A DNA stretch of 64,000 bases, taken from Panax quinquefolius. Taxonomy: Eukaryota; Streptophyta; Magnoliopsida; Apiales; Araliaceae. Each line of letters begins with the position of its first letter. Position 1 is the first letter of the stretch. Shown in pieces: positions 44,169 to 55,909 of the stretch. A program made the position numbers and the translations under genes. Location of the stretch: contig CM035170.1 in NCBI GenBank assembly GCA_020205615.1, positions 14,360,980 through 14,424,979 on the forward strand, read 5' to 3'. Below the pieces are notes generated by a model. The model saw only the letters and a list, made by a program, of their open reading frames with translations. It was not told the origin of the DNA and ran no database searches.

Positions 44169-47163
44169 TGTGACACCCCCAAATCCGGGTACTTCAATTC
44201 CACGGGATTTGGTGTTCACTGTATAAATATCATCTATCTATCTACCCATAATAAATGCAAACCATGCAATAGATAGAAATAATAATAAATCTCCCTTATG
44301 GGGTTACATCAACTACATAATAAATACAATCCCAAAGTTACTCTAACCTTAAACATCCATATGCGGAATCATAAACAATTAAGTCTTAAACAACATCATT
44401 TACTTAAGTCTAACCTAAATACATCATCAAATAAAATAACAAGTCTTCAACACTTGCTAACTTTGCCCTTGCTTTACTAGTGGAAGGTTAAATCAGCTTC
44501 TTTCGTTCTTAATCGCAATGTTATTATTAAGCAAGAGTGAGCACTAATGCCCACAAGTATAATAATGAAATAACGGTATAATAACATGCGAGTAAATCAA
44601 AGACATCCTGAATAAAAGCTCAACTTTTGAATCAAGAATGAATAACAAGAAACAAAAGAATTACGAGGGTCATAAGACCTTGAACTATGTCCTAGGTTAT
44701 CAAGGGTTATACTTGAAACCTTTAACGAATCTATAAGACTATGGACCTTTCTATTCGTACTTAGGGGATCACCCTTACTACAATATGCACAATATCTTAA
44801 CGCTAACGCATAAGTAAATCCCTTTGTAGGGTTGTTCATCTCGGGTTTGACATTCGAGTCCGCACTAAAGGAAGTTTGGTTTGACAATTCATCAAGGGTT
44901 CTAAATTTAGAACGCTTCATCAACTATGGACTAGTCGAATCAATAAGGGTTCGCTAGTCTAATAAGGTTCAATAATAATGATATTCAAATTGAATAATAA
45001 TCTCGTGAAGTACACAATAGGACAATTATTGTATAACCTGAATCATGCTTTGAAAAGATAATCAATCTTTAATATAACATTTGAACATGAATAATAATAA
45101 TGATAATTTACTCGAGGTAATTAATAAACTTGAACAATAATGACAAGTAGGGTTAGGAAACTTGCCTGCTGCATGAAAGCTAAACGATTACTACTCCGCT
45201 CACCACAAATCCTACACACATACCATATGTATTCACGACATTCATTAGTTACATTTTCACTTAATTATTTAATATAAACTCCACTTTATTTAACAAATCA
45301 TTACCCTTCTAATTTAATTACTTAATTAAATTAGAATATTTTCATTCTCTTACTATTATTACACTTTCGAATAAATTATTTCATAATAATTTCCATCGAA
45401 TATTTAATTTATTCCATAATATATCAATTAAAATATTTAATTTATTTTATAAATATTTTAATAATAATTTTCATCGAATATTTATTTTATTCCATAATAT
45501 CTCAATTAAAATATTTAATTTATTTTATAAATATTTTAATAATAATTTTCATCGAATATTTATTTTATTCCATAATATCTCAATTAAAATATTTAATTTA
45601 TTTTATAAATATTTTAATAATAATTTTCATCGAATATTTATTTTATTTCATAAATATCTCAATTAAAATATTTAATTTATTTTATAAATATTTTAATAAT
45701 AATTTTCATCAAATATTTATTTATTATTTATTTTTATTTATTTATTTATTTTGATCACGGCCAAAATGGATAATTTAGTTTAGTGACACTTCATCGGGGC
45801 TGGGTTACCTGTGCTCATTTTCTATAGTCATAGCTTCGCAGTCATGAACATAACAAGGCCAAATTAGGCCAAAATTAATCTCACGTAAAATTATACATGA
45901 ATATGGCCATAACTTCCAATTAGTTATTTTTTTACACGAATTTTGACTTACCCAATCATTGTAATACATATATAATCATTACTTAACCCATCTAGCATGA
46001 TTTTTAACAAATTACAACACATAATTTGCAAAATCAACACATTTACTTTCACTGTTCTTAATATTCTTGAAGGTTTTGAAAATAAAACATGAAAATTGTC
46101 ACTACAGATTCGTTATAACACCAAATCTGTTTATTTAAACTTTGGTCTCTTCGTATCAACATGCATAACATCATACGAGTGTAAATTTTATGAAAACATT
46201 TATGTTTGACATACTAAAATCACGTATAAGGCCTTAAGGCCAAAACCCAAACTCTGTAATTTTGTAGAAATCATATACGATGTAATACTATGAAACTGAT
46301 GATATGAAATCATGCAATATATATATAAAACATGTTATGCTACTCTTATTATTACATATATCCATATAATAGCACAATTTCTCAATTACAGAGACATAAC
46401 AGAGGTTTGAAAGCAAAAAACTATGAAACCCATTTTATGAAAACTAAATACGTAAAATAGAATTTGGGAAGGAGGAGATTACCACAGAGGATATAATTAG
46501 TAAGCTTAGTTTCCTCACTCTCAATTCTCTTTCACAAGATATCTTAATTCTTCTTGGAAATTCTCGCACTCTCTCTCGAATATTTCTTAGACTTAGCAGT
46601 AAAAAAAAAAAAAAAGAAGAAGTCGTCGTATATAATGATCGAGATAATCGAAAGCAGAGTGGTCGATTGGCCCAATCATGGGTTAACTGCTCCAACTCCT
46701 CTTAGGGCCTTGTTTGGCTAGCTTCAAAAGACTTAATCTCATTTAATTAAATAAAACCTTTATCATATAGTTTAATTAATGTCACACTCCTTTATAAAAT
46801 AAACTTATATCTTATTTAATTTATTTTAAATAAAATATAATAATTTCTCATAAATTCACATAGTCACATAATTAAATAACTCATTAATAAATAATGTCAA
46901 ATTATTAATTCTCTAATTAATAATTAAATTAATTAAAATACCAATATGCTTATTAAATATTTCTTTTAATACAATAAGCTCACATAATCACATACTTTGA
47001 TAATAAAAACTCTCTACATTAATTTAATAAATGTAACACGTATAATTAAATTAATCTACCACAATTAAGTCAAGTAATTATTTAATCTAATAATTAAATC
47101 ATCGAAAAATATTTATTTAATTCAATAAATATTAAAATTAATTACAAAATTCTCGTCGTTACA
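44169..47163 (-). mobile_element. TE13: antisense solo LTR of the TE4 family, ~3.0 kb
   Basis: It has the TGTGACACCCC...CGTTACA ends (TGTAAC...GTCACA on the minus strand) and no internal gene. On the minus strand its tail resembles the chromovirus LTR tail: 'gtgctcactcttgc' matches the 'gagctcaccctttc' position, and it ends in GGGGGTGTCACA. That fixes the orientation. It sits exactly between TE12 gag ('ccggtggtgtt') and the rest of the linker ('gagagcatttgttgtg'). A clean target duplication is not visible (GGTGT versus AAAGC), so a small rearrangement or sequence errors at an edge are likely. The end is shared with TE4 (16408-17174). Confidence 0.7.
45380..45735 (-). repeat. 78-bp tandem repeat inside TE13, 4.5 copies
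   Basis: The phrase 'atcgaatattta' occurs at 45395, 45473, 45551 and 45629, with a variant at 45708, giving a 78-79 bp period. Each unit has 'attccataatat' and 'tcaattaaaatatttaattt'. It is very AT-rich and non-coding. Confidence 0.9.
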
Positions 47164-47169
47164 AAAGCA

Positions 47170-47784
47170 AGTGCGAGGAGAGCATTTGTTGTGACCTCCT
47201 GAAAGCAAGGAACCCGAACGAGGTCATCACGTAAGCTTATCATAAACTCTAAATGAAGTCATACTTTATTTGATACCGCCTCTACCCATTCTTTTATTTC
47301 TCCTACTTGCGCTCAACGATTAAATTTGACTCCGGAGAAATTAGACTTTGACTTATCTGTTGAAACTCCGTTGGGAGAAACCTTCATTACATCCACTGTT
47401 TATAAGTCTTGTTTAGTTCAAATTGGTACCCTCACATTACCTGTTGATCTTATTTCATTGAAAATACTTGCATTTGATGTGATTTTAGGGATTGATCGGT
47501 TAACTACACATCATGCAAAAATTGATTATTTTCGTAAGGTTGTTAGCTTTCATATTCCTAACCAACCTATTGTGCGAATTCAAGCAACCAAACCATTAAA
47601 ATCAATCACGGTCATTTCAAGCCATAAAGCAATTCGTTTATTAAAAAACGGATGTCAAGCTTTCTTAGCTCACGTCACAGATCTAAACAAAAATACGTCA
47701 ATTTTGAATGATATTTCTATTGTTAATGAATTTCCTGACGTATTCCCCGAAGAACTTCCTGGCCTACCCCAGAAAGGAAATTGA
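47170..47784 (+). pseudogene. TE12 aspartic protease
   Basis: The active-site segment at about 47266-47300 reads LFDTASTHSFIS. The catalytic Asp is kept, but the following Gly of DTG is Ala. The frame then runs [56 protein letters not shown] and the pre-RT stretch [13 protein letters not shown], where it stops (47784). A stop lies upstream of the active site, near 47252. The protease would process Gag-Pol. Confidence 0.85.
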
Positions 47785-48650
47785 ATTTTGTATCGACCTT
47801 GAACCCTAGAGATAAACCCATTTCCAAAGCCCCATATCGAATGGCTCCTATTGAACTTCGTGAGTTAAAGACTCAACCACAGGAATTGTTAGACATTAGC
47901 TTTATTCGTCCTAGTACTTCTCATTGGGGTGCTCTGCTCTATTCGTGAAGAAGAAAGATGGGAGTATGCGACTTTGTATTGATTATCGGAGTCGAATCAT
48001 GTCACCATCAAAATAGGTACCCATTGCCACGTATTGATGACCTGTTTGACCAGTTGTAAGGAGCCAAATTCTTTTCAAAGATTGATCTTCGTTCCAGATA
48101 TCACCAATTGAAGATTAGAATTGATGATATTCCAAAGATGACTTTCAGAACTCGGTACGGGCATTATGAATTCCTAGTCATGTCCTTTGGATTGACTAAT
48201 GCTCTTCCTGCCTTCATGGATATGATGAACCTAGTATTCAAGGAATATTTGGATCACTTTGTGGTCGTCTTTATTGATGACATCCTTATTTATTCCAAAA
48301 GCCGTGAAGATCATGAGCAACACTTGAGGCTGATACTCCAAAAGCTTCGTGAATACAAGCTTTATGCCAAGTTGAAGAAATGTGAGTTCTGGCTTGACGA
48401 AGTAGCATTCCTTGGGCACGTGGTATCAAGTCATGGAATATCTGTTGACCCAGCAAAGATTGAAGCTATTCAAAGATGGGAGCAACCTAAATCAGTTACC
48501 GAAGTACATAGCTTTCTCGGCTTAGCTGGTTATTATCGGAGATTCGTAGAAGGGTTTTCTCGAATTGCTACTCCACTAACTCAGCTGACTCGGAAAGATA
48601 CAGAGTTCTATTGGAGCTAGGGATGTGAGAAGAGTTTTTAAGAACTCAAG
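47785..48650 (+). pseudogene. TE12 reverse transcriptase
   Basis: After a frameshift the start reads [28 protein letters not shown] and [11 protein letters not shown], then stops. NRYPLPRIDDLFDQL and [16 protein letters not shown] lead into the long open piece 48108-48620. That piece carries the palm ([20 protein letters not shown]), the catalytic box [12 protein letters not shown] at about 48262-48297, and the thumb ([20 protein letters not shown]). It stops where TEFYWS meets TAG. Order and motifs are those of Ty3/gypsy RT. Confidence 0.9.
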
Positions 48651-49200
48651 AGGAGACTCATTTCAGCACATGTTCTGACAATACCATCTGGTTCGGAGGG
48701 ATTTGTCATCTACAGTGATGTTTCGGGGAAAGGGTTAGGATGTGTTCTCATGCAACATAGGAAAGTACTAGCCTATGCCTCACGACAACTCAAAGAATAT
48801 GAGAGGAATTATCCTACTCATGACCTAGAGTTAGCAGCTGTTGTCTTCGCACTAAAGATTTGGAGGCATTACTTGTATGGGGAGAAAGTGGAGATCTTTA
48901 CGGATCATAAAAGCCTCAAATATTTCTTCACTCAAAAGGAACTCAACATGCGACAACGACGTTGGCTTGAACTATTGAAAGATTATGATCATACCATCCA
49001 ATACCATCCTGGAAAAGCGAACGTGGTAGCTGACTCATTGAGTAGAAGATCATATGCAAGTACGAGTACAATATTATCAACACAAAGGCCCATATTGTGT
49101 GACTTAAAAAGGATGGAGATAGAGTTAAAGACTCCAGGGACCCATGTGATGATGGCGAATATACGAGTAGAACCGACTTTAATTGATAAAGTTAAAGCTG
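48651..49200 (+). pseudogene. TE12 RNase H
   Basis: The open frame 48750-49223 contains [51 protein letters not shown] and [15 protein letters not shown]. The RT-RNase H link ([20 protein letters not shown] type, 48690-48750) lies in another frame. The residues of the first metal-binding Asp (YSD) are visible. It shows less damage than the other TE12 domains. Confidence 0.88.
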
Positions 49201-50117
49201 CTCAAACTACAGACTGGAGCTGATGCGTATGAGGAAGAAAGTGCAAGAAGGTGCTATCGCCAAGCAAGAATCGATGAAGAAGGAATACTTGAGTCAACTC
49301 CGGACTTTGTGTTCCTAACGACCACGATTTAAAGTATAAAATCATGATGGAGGCGCACAACACACCGCTTGCAATCCATCTTGGGAGTACCAAAATGTAT
49401 CATGATCTTGACATACATTTTGGCGGGCAATATGAAGAGAGAGATAAGACTGCTTATCTCAAGATGTCTAACGTGTCAACGAGTCAAGGCAGAGAGCATC
49501 AAGTACCAAAAGGTCCATTGCAACCACTTAAAATTCCGTAATGGAAGTGGGAGCACATTACCATGGATTTCGCTTCTGGGGCCTTCCTAAAGTTTCTCAA
49601 GGTATAGATGCAATTTGGGTCATTGTTGATAGATTGACCAAGTCTCGCTCATTTCTTACCGATATCGAGAAACTTATACACTTGAACGTCTTGCTCAGAT
49701 ATGTATATAAACGAGATTGTAAGATCGCATGGTATGCCAAGATCCATAGTTTCGATCGAGACCCAAGATTCACTTCACGATTTTGGGTTAGTTTGCGAAA
49801 GCTATGGGCACAGATTCGATTTAGCTCGGCAGATATCATCCTCGATTTGACGGACAATGGAGAGGACTATTCAAACTCTTGAAGATCTATTAAGACTCTG
49901 TGTCCTTAATTTCAAGGGAAGTTGGGACAAGTTCTTACCATTGGTAGAGTTTTCCTACAACAACAGTTATCAAGCAAGTATTGGCATGGCTCCATTCGAA
50001 GCGTTGTATGGAAGAAAGTATCGTTCTCCAGTATACTGGGATGAGGTGGGAGAAACAACGTTGTTGGGACTAGAGTTGGTACGTATGACTACAGAAAAGA
50101 TTCAAATGATCTGGTAA
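49201..50117 (+). pseudogene. TE12 integrase, heavily frameshifted
   Basis: Pieces in several frames. The zinc-binding part is at 49344-49500 (MMEAHNTPLAIHLGSTKMY, then SRCLTCQRVKAE). The core is at 49560-49850 (MDF in 'atggatttcgc', GIDAIWVIVDRLTKS, DRDPRFTSRFWVSL). After the core come ERTIQTLEDLLRLCVLNFKG and VEFSYNNSYQASIGMAPFEA (49857-50117). Both catalytic Asp codons can be traced. A one-base loss lies just before the catalytic Glu (DGQSER region). Confidence 0.85.
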
Positions 50118-50643
50118 CGTATAAAAACCTCACAAGATCGGCAAAAGAGTTATGCTGATCTTCATCGAAAGGATGTGGAATTCGGTATAGGAGATCATGT
50201 GTTGTTACGTGTTGCTCCATGGAAAGGAGTTACAAGATTTGGAAAGAGAGGAAAACTCAATCCTCGATTCATCGGCCAATTTTTAATCCTCGATCGAGTA
50301 GGAACTGTGGCCTATAGATTCGCCTTACCGCCAAGTATGTCTCGTGTTCATAACGTTTTTCACATATCCATGCTATGTAAATATGTGGAAGACCCGAACC
50401 ACATTATTGAGTTAGAACCAGACGAAATAGCGGAAGATTTGACGTATGAAGAGGTTCCTGTTCAAATCTTGGATAAGAAGTAATATATTCTACGCACCAA
50501 GGTTATACCTCAAGTCAAAGTTTTGTGGAGAAACCACGATGTTGAGGAAATGACTTGGGATTTAGAATCTGAAATGAAATCAAGGTATCCTTACCTCTTT
50601 GACATACCAGGTACGTACCCTAATTTCGAGGGCGAAATTTCAT
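50118..50643 (+). pseudogene. TE12 pol C-terminus: tether and chromodomain
   Basis: The open frame 50175-50483 reads FGIGDHVLLRVAPWKGVTRF and GKLNPRFIGQFLILDRVGTV, the GPY/F-like module after integrase. It continues MSRVHNVFHISMLCKYVEDP and EVPVQILDKK, then TAA. Past that stop the frame goes on with LRTKVIPQVKVLWRNH, EEMTWDLESEMKSRYP and FEGEIS-stop. So the chromodomain is split by one stop but keeps its Trp residues. Confidence 0.88.
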
Positions 50644-50656
50644 AAGAAGTGGAGAT
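50643..50656 (+). other. TE12 polypurine tract
   Basis: TAAGAAGTGGAGAT lies directly before the LTR start TGTAAAACCCC at 50657. TE2 has 'aaggaggggagat' in the same place (6903-6915). Confidence 0.75.
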
Positions 50657-51135
50657 TGTAAAACCCCAACTTTTTTGAATAAAGATGAATTTTCTATAAA
50701 TATTATTTTTGAATATTATGGAGTGAAATTGATATAATGTTATAGTTGTGGGTAATATTTATAAATTTTACAAAGTACGCAAGTTGTTATATAATATTCG
50801 ATTGGTTCTGGAATATTCGCTTTTAACAGGGAATATTCGTATATAACCAAGACAATCATTGGTGGACCCCACAACGAAATTATTGTTTGATTGAGAAAAT
50901 GACAAAATACTCTATGAAAATAATGGCGTAAGTTTTACTGCTAACTATTGAAACACCCGATGTTAAAAATACAATGTCTACGCGTGTGGTTGCATAGTAG
51001 CACACTACCAGATTAATTATTGATGCTTACGTAAGAAGTCACTCGCTTTTATTCAATTATTGTTATAGTATTTGTTGTAAATTTGGCTTATGGACCCCGC
51101 CACGTATTTTTAGATATAGTGTATTATGAATATAG

Positions 51136-51178
<43 letters not shown>

Positions 51179-51224
51179 GCATTCAAGTGGGTTTAGAAGC
51201 CTTAATGGCAGGAAAGGGTATATA

Positions 51225-51255
<31 letters not shown>

Positions 51256-53132
51256 TTTTGATGTTGGTAAATGATTTAGGGGGTGGGGGAATCTGGGAAC
51301 ATGGGAGTGCTATATGTTATTTATATATATGTACTAGTTTGACAAAATTGGCAAGGGTTGATTCAATGAAGTCACGGGGGTGATAACCCGTGAACTTATT
51401 TATATATAATATATATTATATATTATATTTTATTTAAAAGATTTTGCTTTAAATATGGACCGTCAGATTAAAGTAAATCAATCTGGATCGTTCATGAGTT
51501 AGATACTATGCAGTCCATTTTTCTATAAATAGAAGCTCATTCCTTCATTATTTTTTTACGAATTCACTAAAACTCTAGAGAGATAAACTATAGAGAGAAA
51601 GAAGAAAGTATTCTGCTACTTCACTACTTATATATCCAGTACTCTTCTTCTTAAGGTAGGGAGTATTATTTCTTTCTTATCCATGAAGAGAACTTCTGTT
51701 ATTCCATTCTTTATTATTCTATTGGAATAACCTGTATGGGCTACCCTATACTTGGTGAAATTCTTCTGTTATTCCATTCTTTATCATTCTGTTGGAACAT
51801 CCTGTCTGTGTGTTTACGCCGGACCTGGTTCCATTATTTATCATTCTGTTGGAACATCCTTTCATGCGTTCTGCGCGAATCGGGTTCCGCTTTATTATTA
51901 TTCATTGGAATATCCTCGCTTAGGCGCTTTATCTGGGACTGATTCGCCTTTTATTATTTTGTTGGAATATCCTCATGCATGCGTTTCTACGCCGACCTAA
52001 TTCCGTTATTTATTATTCTCGCTGAATAACCTTTGCTGTAAGGTCTATCGCATGCATGGTGATTTCTTTTGTTATTCCATTCTTTATTATACTCGGTTGG
52101 TTAAAGTTTTGACTTCTATACTTCATGAAATTAGTGGAATATCCTTGATAATCAAGGCTTCATCCAAAGATTTTTTTATGGAAATATTCTTCCGAGCATT
52201 CTTGAATTTTACTCTACAAAGCAAGATTATCATGTTGACAATTTGGACGTTATTGGTTCTTGGACAAATTAATTCTTGAACTTGTTTTATTGAATTCTTA
52301 TATCATTGTCATCATCCTCATATTTATATTTTTTGAAAGTCATCTCACGTGGCACAGTAGTGCATAGATGGACTTGGTATGATTATACGACCGGGATTAT
52401 TCTTGTAATCACGACCATAATGTTACAAATGATGAGGTAAAAGTCCTCATTGGCCCGTAGTGCATTGATGGAAAGTTGTTGGCATGATCATGACCATTAA
52501 TAAATACACAAATATTCTTGGCCCGTAGTGCATGGATAATTGTGATCGTGATACTAAAGAATATCCTTGGCCGTAGTGCAGGGGTGATTCGATGATGTGG
52601 ATTATTTATTATGCTGAGTCCCAGTGATAAAAGTTATGAAAAACTTTTTAAATCATAGAAGATAGTAGATTTTATTCTCTACTTGACTCTTCTAATGAAT
52701 TGCTTGTTCCGTTGCAGTTAAAATTGATGTCTATTATATTTTATCAGTTTAACATTGTTGAAGACTAATGATAATTTATTCTGCATTATCTTAGTCATAA
52801 TTTTTCTTACTGGGCTAGTTGAGCTCACCTTTTCTTTCACTGTTCTCTTCAGGAAATGAGAATATAGCTGGGACGAGTCGGGGAACGGAGTGATGGTCTA
52901 GAGGATAGCATTAGTAGTCCTCACTATTCTGTGAAATAGTGTGATAATAATTGTAATGAGGACTCCTTTTGAGTTGTATACTCTCTAGTAGGCAATATTT
53001 GTATTCAAACTCACAGTTTATATTTTGTCGTATTGTACACGACAGTTGTATTAGTAAGTTTTATTTGAATTTTGTACCATGTATCTGGCGACCCAAGATG
53101 GGTGATGTATACCTAATTTTGGGGGCGTCACA
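50657..53132 (+). repeat. TE12 3' LTR, 2476 bp
   Basis: Starts TGTAAAACCCC and ends GGGGGCGTCACA. TATA box at 51524-51531. (TA)n tracts lie at 51138-51174 and about 51225-51255. The array of 'ttattattctgttggaata' units is at about 51690-52030. It matches the 5' LTR along its length, with differences concentrated at CAG/CTG sites. Confidence 0.9.
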
Positions 53133-53747
53133 ATATATTATATTTTATTGCATAGTGCAGCATAGTATCCTTTCCATTCTTCTATAAATAGGATGCTTAG
53201 TTAGAATTGAAAATCACACCAGAAGTTCAGAGAATTCTCCTTTTATAATCTCGAGCGTATTTCTTTAGAGTTTAAGAAAGCTTTGAGCATAGAAATTAGT
53301 GCAAGTTTTCTTCAAGTATATCCTCGCCCTACCAGTCGGAATACTTCTTTTTAAGGTAAGGAATATTATTTGTTGTACTCGTAAGGAATATTATTTGTTG
53401 TACTCGTAAGGGGTATTATTTCTTTCGTCTTCATGAAGAGAACTTCTGTTATTCCATTCTTTATCATTATGTTGGAATAACATGTTTATGCGAAGTACCG
53501 CATACATGGTGAAATTCTTCTGTTATTCTATTCTTTATTATTCTGTTGGAACATCCTGTCTGTGCGTTTACGCATGACCTGGTTTCGTTCTTTATTATTT
53601 TGTTAGAACATCCTGTCTATGCGGTTTACGCATGACCTAGTTTCGTTCTTTATTATTCTGTTGGCACATTCTGTCTGTGCGGATTACGCATGACCTGGTT
53701 CCATTCTTTATTATTCTGTTAGAATAACCTGTCTGTGCGGTCTATTG
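53133..53747 (+). repeat. TE11: sense chromovirus LTR, right piece
   Basis: Resumes after TE12 with the duplicated ATATA. TATA box TATAAATA at 53183-53190, then 'ggtaaggaatattatttg' repeats (53355-53430) and a 65-70 bp array (53440-53745). It is cut by TE14 at 53748. Confidence 0.85.
53440..53745 (+). repeat. ~65-bp tandem array in TE11 LTR, about 4-5 copies
   Basis: Units such as 'ctttattattctgttggaac' followed by 'atcctgtctgtgcg', 'ttacgcatgacctgg' and 'ttc' recur with similar spacing. The same array, in more decayed form, is the transcribed leader of TE2, TE12 and (reversed) TE15 LTRs. Here it is the most regular, so it probably shows the family's original unit. Confidence 0.8.
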
Positions 53748-55296
53748 TGTTGGGAGAATGCATATTATGATTTGATGTTTTAAATGTATATGTTCATGAT
53801 TATTTGTAAGGTCCTTAAATGAATATATGTACAAGGATTTAGTGATAGATCAAAATTGTTAGGTTGATCTAAGCTTTCAACGTGTACCATTCTGATAAAG
53901 AATGTATAGATAGAAAGATCAAAACTGTTAGGTTTATCTTAAGATGTAACAGATTAGTCTTGAAGAAATCATAGTGCATCTATCTGATCAACATTGCAAA
54001 AGTCAAGGCAGAAAACGTAGAGCCTGAAGATCGTAGTGTGCCTACCTTGAAGGGGACTCTTCGGATATCATAGAGTGGTCCCAACGTTTGTCGAGCCAAC
54101 TCTACGATCGTAGTATGCTGAAGGAAACGTGAAGTTTACAAGTCAACGATCGTAGTGTGCTCTCGAGAACGTAGAGTCAACAACACTAGCAAGAGAAGAT
54201 CGTAGTATACGAAGGTTTAAGGGAAATCGTAGTGCTCTTGACTGATAGCATCGTAGAGTGCAAAGATTTCAAAGACACTACGATCTAAATCGTAGAACAT
54301 CACGATCCAAATCGTAGAGCATCATCATCTCCCTATGTCGAAAAACGCCGAGCCTCACGATCCGTGTTTTCAACAAGTGAGGAATGGATCCCGTGATCTT
54401 TGCGGTGCTCATCATCCCCAAAATATGAAATATCCTTAGTATGCAACAAAGAAGCGTAGTGAGAAGCTAAGGATAAGACCATGGGTAAGAGGGACAAAAC
54501 ACCTTTTCGGTGGTAGGTGAGAAAGCGACTGCAAAGGTGTCGCTGGGCGAAATGCGAATTCGAAAGATGTGCAGAAATGTCTCCATCACAGTACAGAAAG
54601 TTCAGATGCATTTAATTCCACAACGGATGGATCCAACAAATAGTTTTCAACATCACATATATACAGATCAGACAGATGAGAGAGAATTAAGCAAGCATTA
54701 ATCAAACAACGTGAACATCTCTCTCAAGCTCAACTCTACGATCTGAGATATTGCAAAGCTTGCTCAGCTACTCAGTTCTTTAGAACAAGTACTTGCACAG
54801 CAACTGAGTAGCAACCATCAAGAACTCAACAACTATCAATCAACTGAAGAAGAGTACCAAGTCTACTGGACTTGAAGAGTTCGTAGTGAACTGTAAGAAA
54901 GCCAAGTCTGCTGGACTTGATGAGTTCAAGAGTGAACTAGAGAAGTTCCTGAGCTCATTGGTCAGAAGGAATCAGTGTGATTCAGAAGATTATAAAAGAC
55001 ATCCTTAGTGGATATCCTACTCGTTGAGTAGAAGAGTGGACTAAGAACTTTGAGTGCTCTGAACCACTTAAAAACAACTGTGTCATTTACATTCATGTTA
55101 TATCTGCTATAACTGCTATATCTGCTATAACTGCCTCACTCGCTCATAACTCCATTTCTTGGTAAAGAAGATTAAAACAAATACTAATTCCGCTAAGTTT
55201 TAATCATTATCTAATAACAAGTTTAAAAAGGAAAAGATTTTCAAATATCTATTCAACCCCCCCTTCTAGATAACTTGTGCCTACAAGGAACTAACA
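53748..55296 (+). repeat. TE14 5' LTR, 1549 bp
   Basis: Bounded by TGTTGGGAG...AACTAACA, with short inverted ends TGTT/AACA. Between 54012 and 54320 it carries about ten CGTAG motifs. A TATA-like 'atatata' occurs at about 54657. A pyrimidine-rich stretch (ccccccctt) lies near 55257-55265. Short frames within it are not coding. Confidence 0.85.
54012..54320 (+). promoter_or_regulatory. Cluster of CGTAG motifs in TE14 U3
   Basis: AWCGTAG-type motifs at about 54016, 54031, 54109, 54150, 54170, 54200, 54227, 54251, 54291 and 54313, plus reverse CTACG copies at about 54102 and 54278. One pair forms the palindrome CTACGATCGTAG (54102-54113). They lie upstream of the TATA-like site. Repeated U3 motifs in copia LTRs often act as enhancers; that role is inferred here. 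Confidence 0.4.
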
Positions 55297-55298
55297 AT

Positions 55299-55310
55299 TG
55301 GTATCAGAAC
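55299..55310 (+). other. TE14 primer binding site, initiator tRNA-Met
   Basis: TGGTATCAGAAC, starting about two bases after the LTR end, matches the plant initiator-Met site except near the 3' edge (GAGC expected). Confidence 0.85.
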
Positions 55311-55349
55311 AGGTTCTATTTTACAGCTTACACGCTTTAGTAGATCAAA

Positions 55350-55909
55350 ATGGCACTTCGTATTGCGAATCCAGACCGGGAGGCAAAGAAGCCACCAATG
55401 TGCAACAAGGATAAATTTGCTAACTGGAAAGTCGGGATGCAAGCTTACATGGACTCAATAGATGAAGATCTATTTGAGACCTGCTCAATGGGCCCTATAT
55501 ACCAACAAAGCTTGCACCAACCATTGACGATCCAAACAGAGTACAAATCAAAGTTAAAGAAGAATGGACAGACACAAAGAAGAGAGTTGTCCAACTTGAT
55601 AAAAAGGCGAAGAACATCCTGTTCCAATCCTTAGAGGACGATCTATTTGAAAATGTTGTAAACAGCAAAACAGCTAAGGAAGTTTGGGAAGCACTGCTGA
55701 TTATGCACGAAGGAACCAAGAAGTCGAGAGAAACAAGCGGTCTCTCGACACAAAGAAGATGAAATGTTCGCTCATGTTCAGGGAGAAAATGTGACTGCAA
55801 CCTATGAAAGATTCAACGTTCTACTCAACTCTCTACGAGCGTATAGGAAGATCTATCATAGCAAGGATCTAACCATAAAGTTCATGAGAGCCCTACCGAG
55901 CAGGTGGGA
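55350..55909 (+). pseudogene. TE14 copia gag, N-terminal part
   Basis: ATG at 55350. MALRIANPDREAKKPPMCNK leads to FANWKVGMQAYMDSIDEDLF, the W-containing start of the copia gag (UBN2-type) domain. Frameshifts occur near 55530 and 55740. Pieces in other frames continue the domain: LDKKAKNILFQSLEDDLFEN, KTAKEVWEALLIMHEGT and TATYERFNVLLNSLRAY. TE15 cuts it at PSRW. The usual zinc knuckle would come later and is not in the window. Confidence 0.85.

Larger units (their letters stand above)
40344..53132 (+). mobile_element. TE12: complete sense Tekay/Del-like chromovirus carrying a solo LTR, 12.8 kb
   Basis: LTRs at 40344-42823 and 50657-53132 (2480 and 2476 bp), an initiator-Met primer site, gag, zinc knuckles, protease, RT, RNase H, integrase, chromodomain and polypurine tract, in canonical Ty3/gypsy order. 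The target duplication is ATATA at 40339-40343 and 53133-53137; as low-complexity sequence it is weaker evidence alone. TE13 (44169-47163) separates gag from protease. All genes are broken. Similar LTR lengths suggest that the LTR pair is complete. Confidence 0.92.
53748..55909 (+). mobile_element. TE14: Ty1/copia element, 5' part, interrupted by TE15
   Basis: A 5' LTR (53748-55296) starting TGTTGGGAG and ending CTAACA is followed by an initiator-Met primer site and a copia-type gag. It is inserted in the TE11 LTR array. TE15 interrupts gag at 55910; the rest, including the 3' LTR, must lie past the window. Confidence 0.85.

Noticed and set aside
44169..47163. Reading TE13 in the plus orientation
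   Set aside because: The TGTGAC...GTTACA ends fit both ways, but the 'gctcact' tail and GGGGGTGTCACA terminus match chromovirus LTR tails only on the minus strand.
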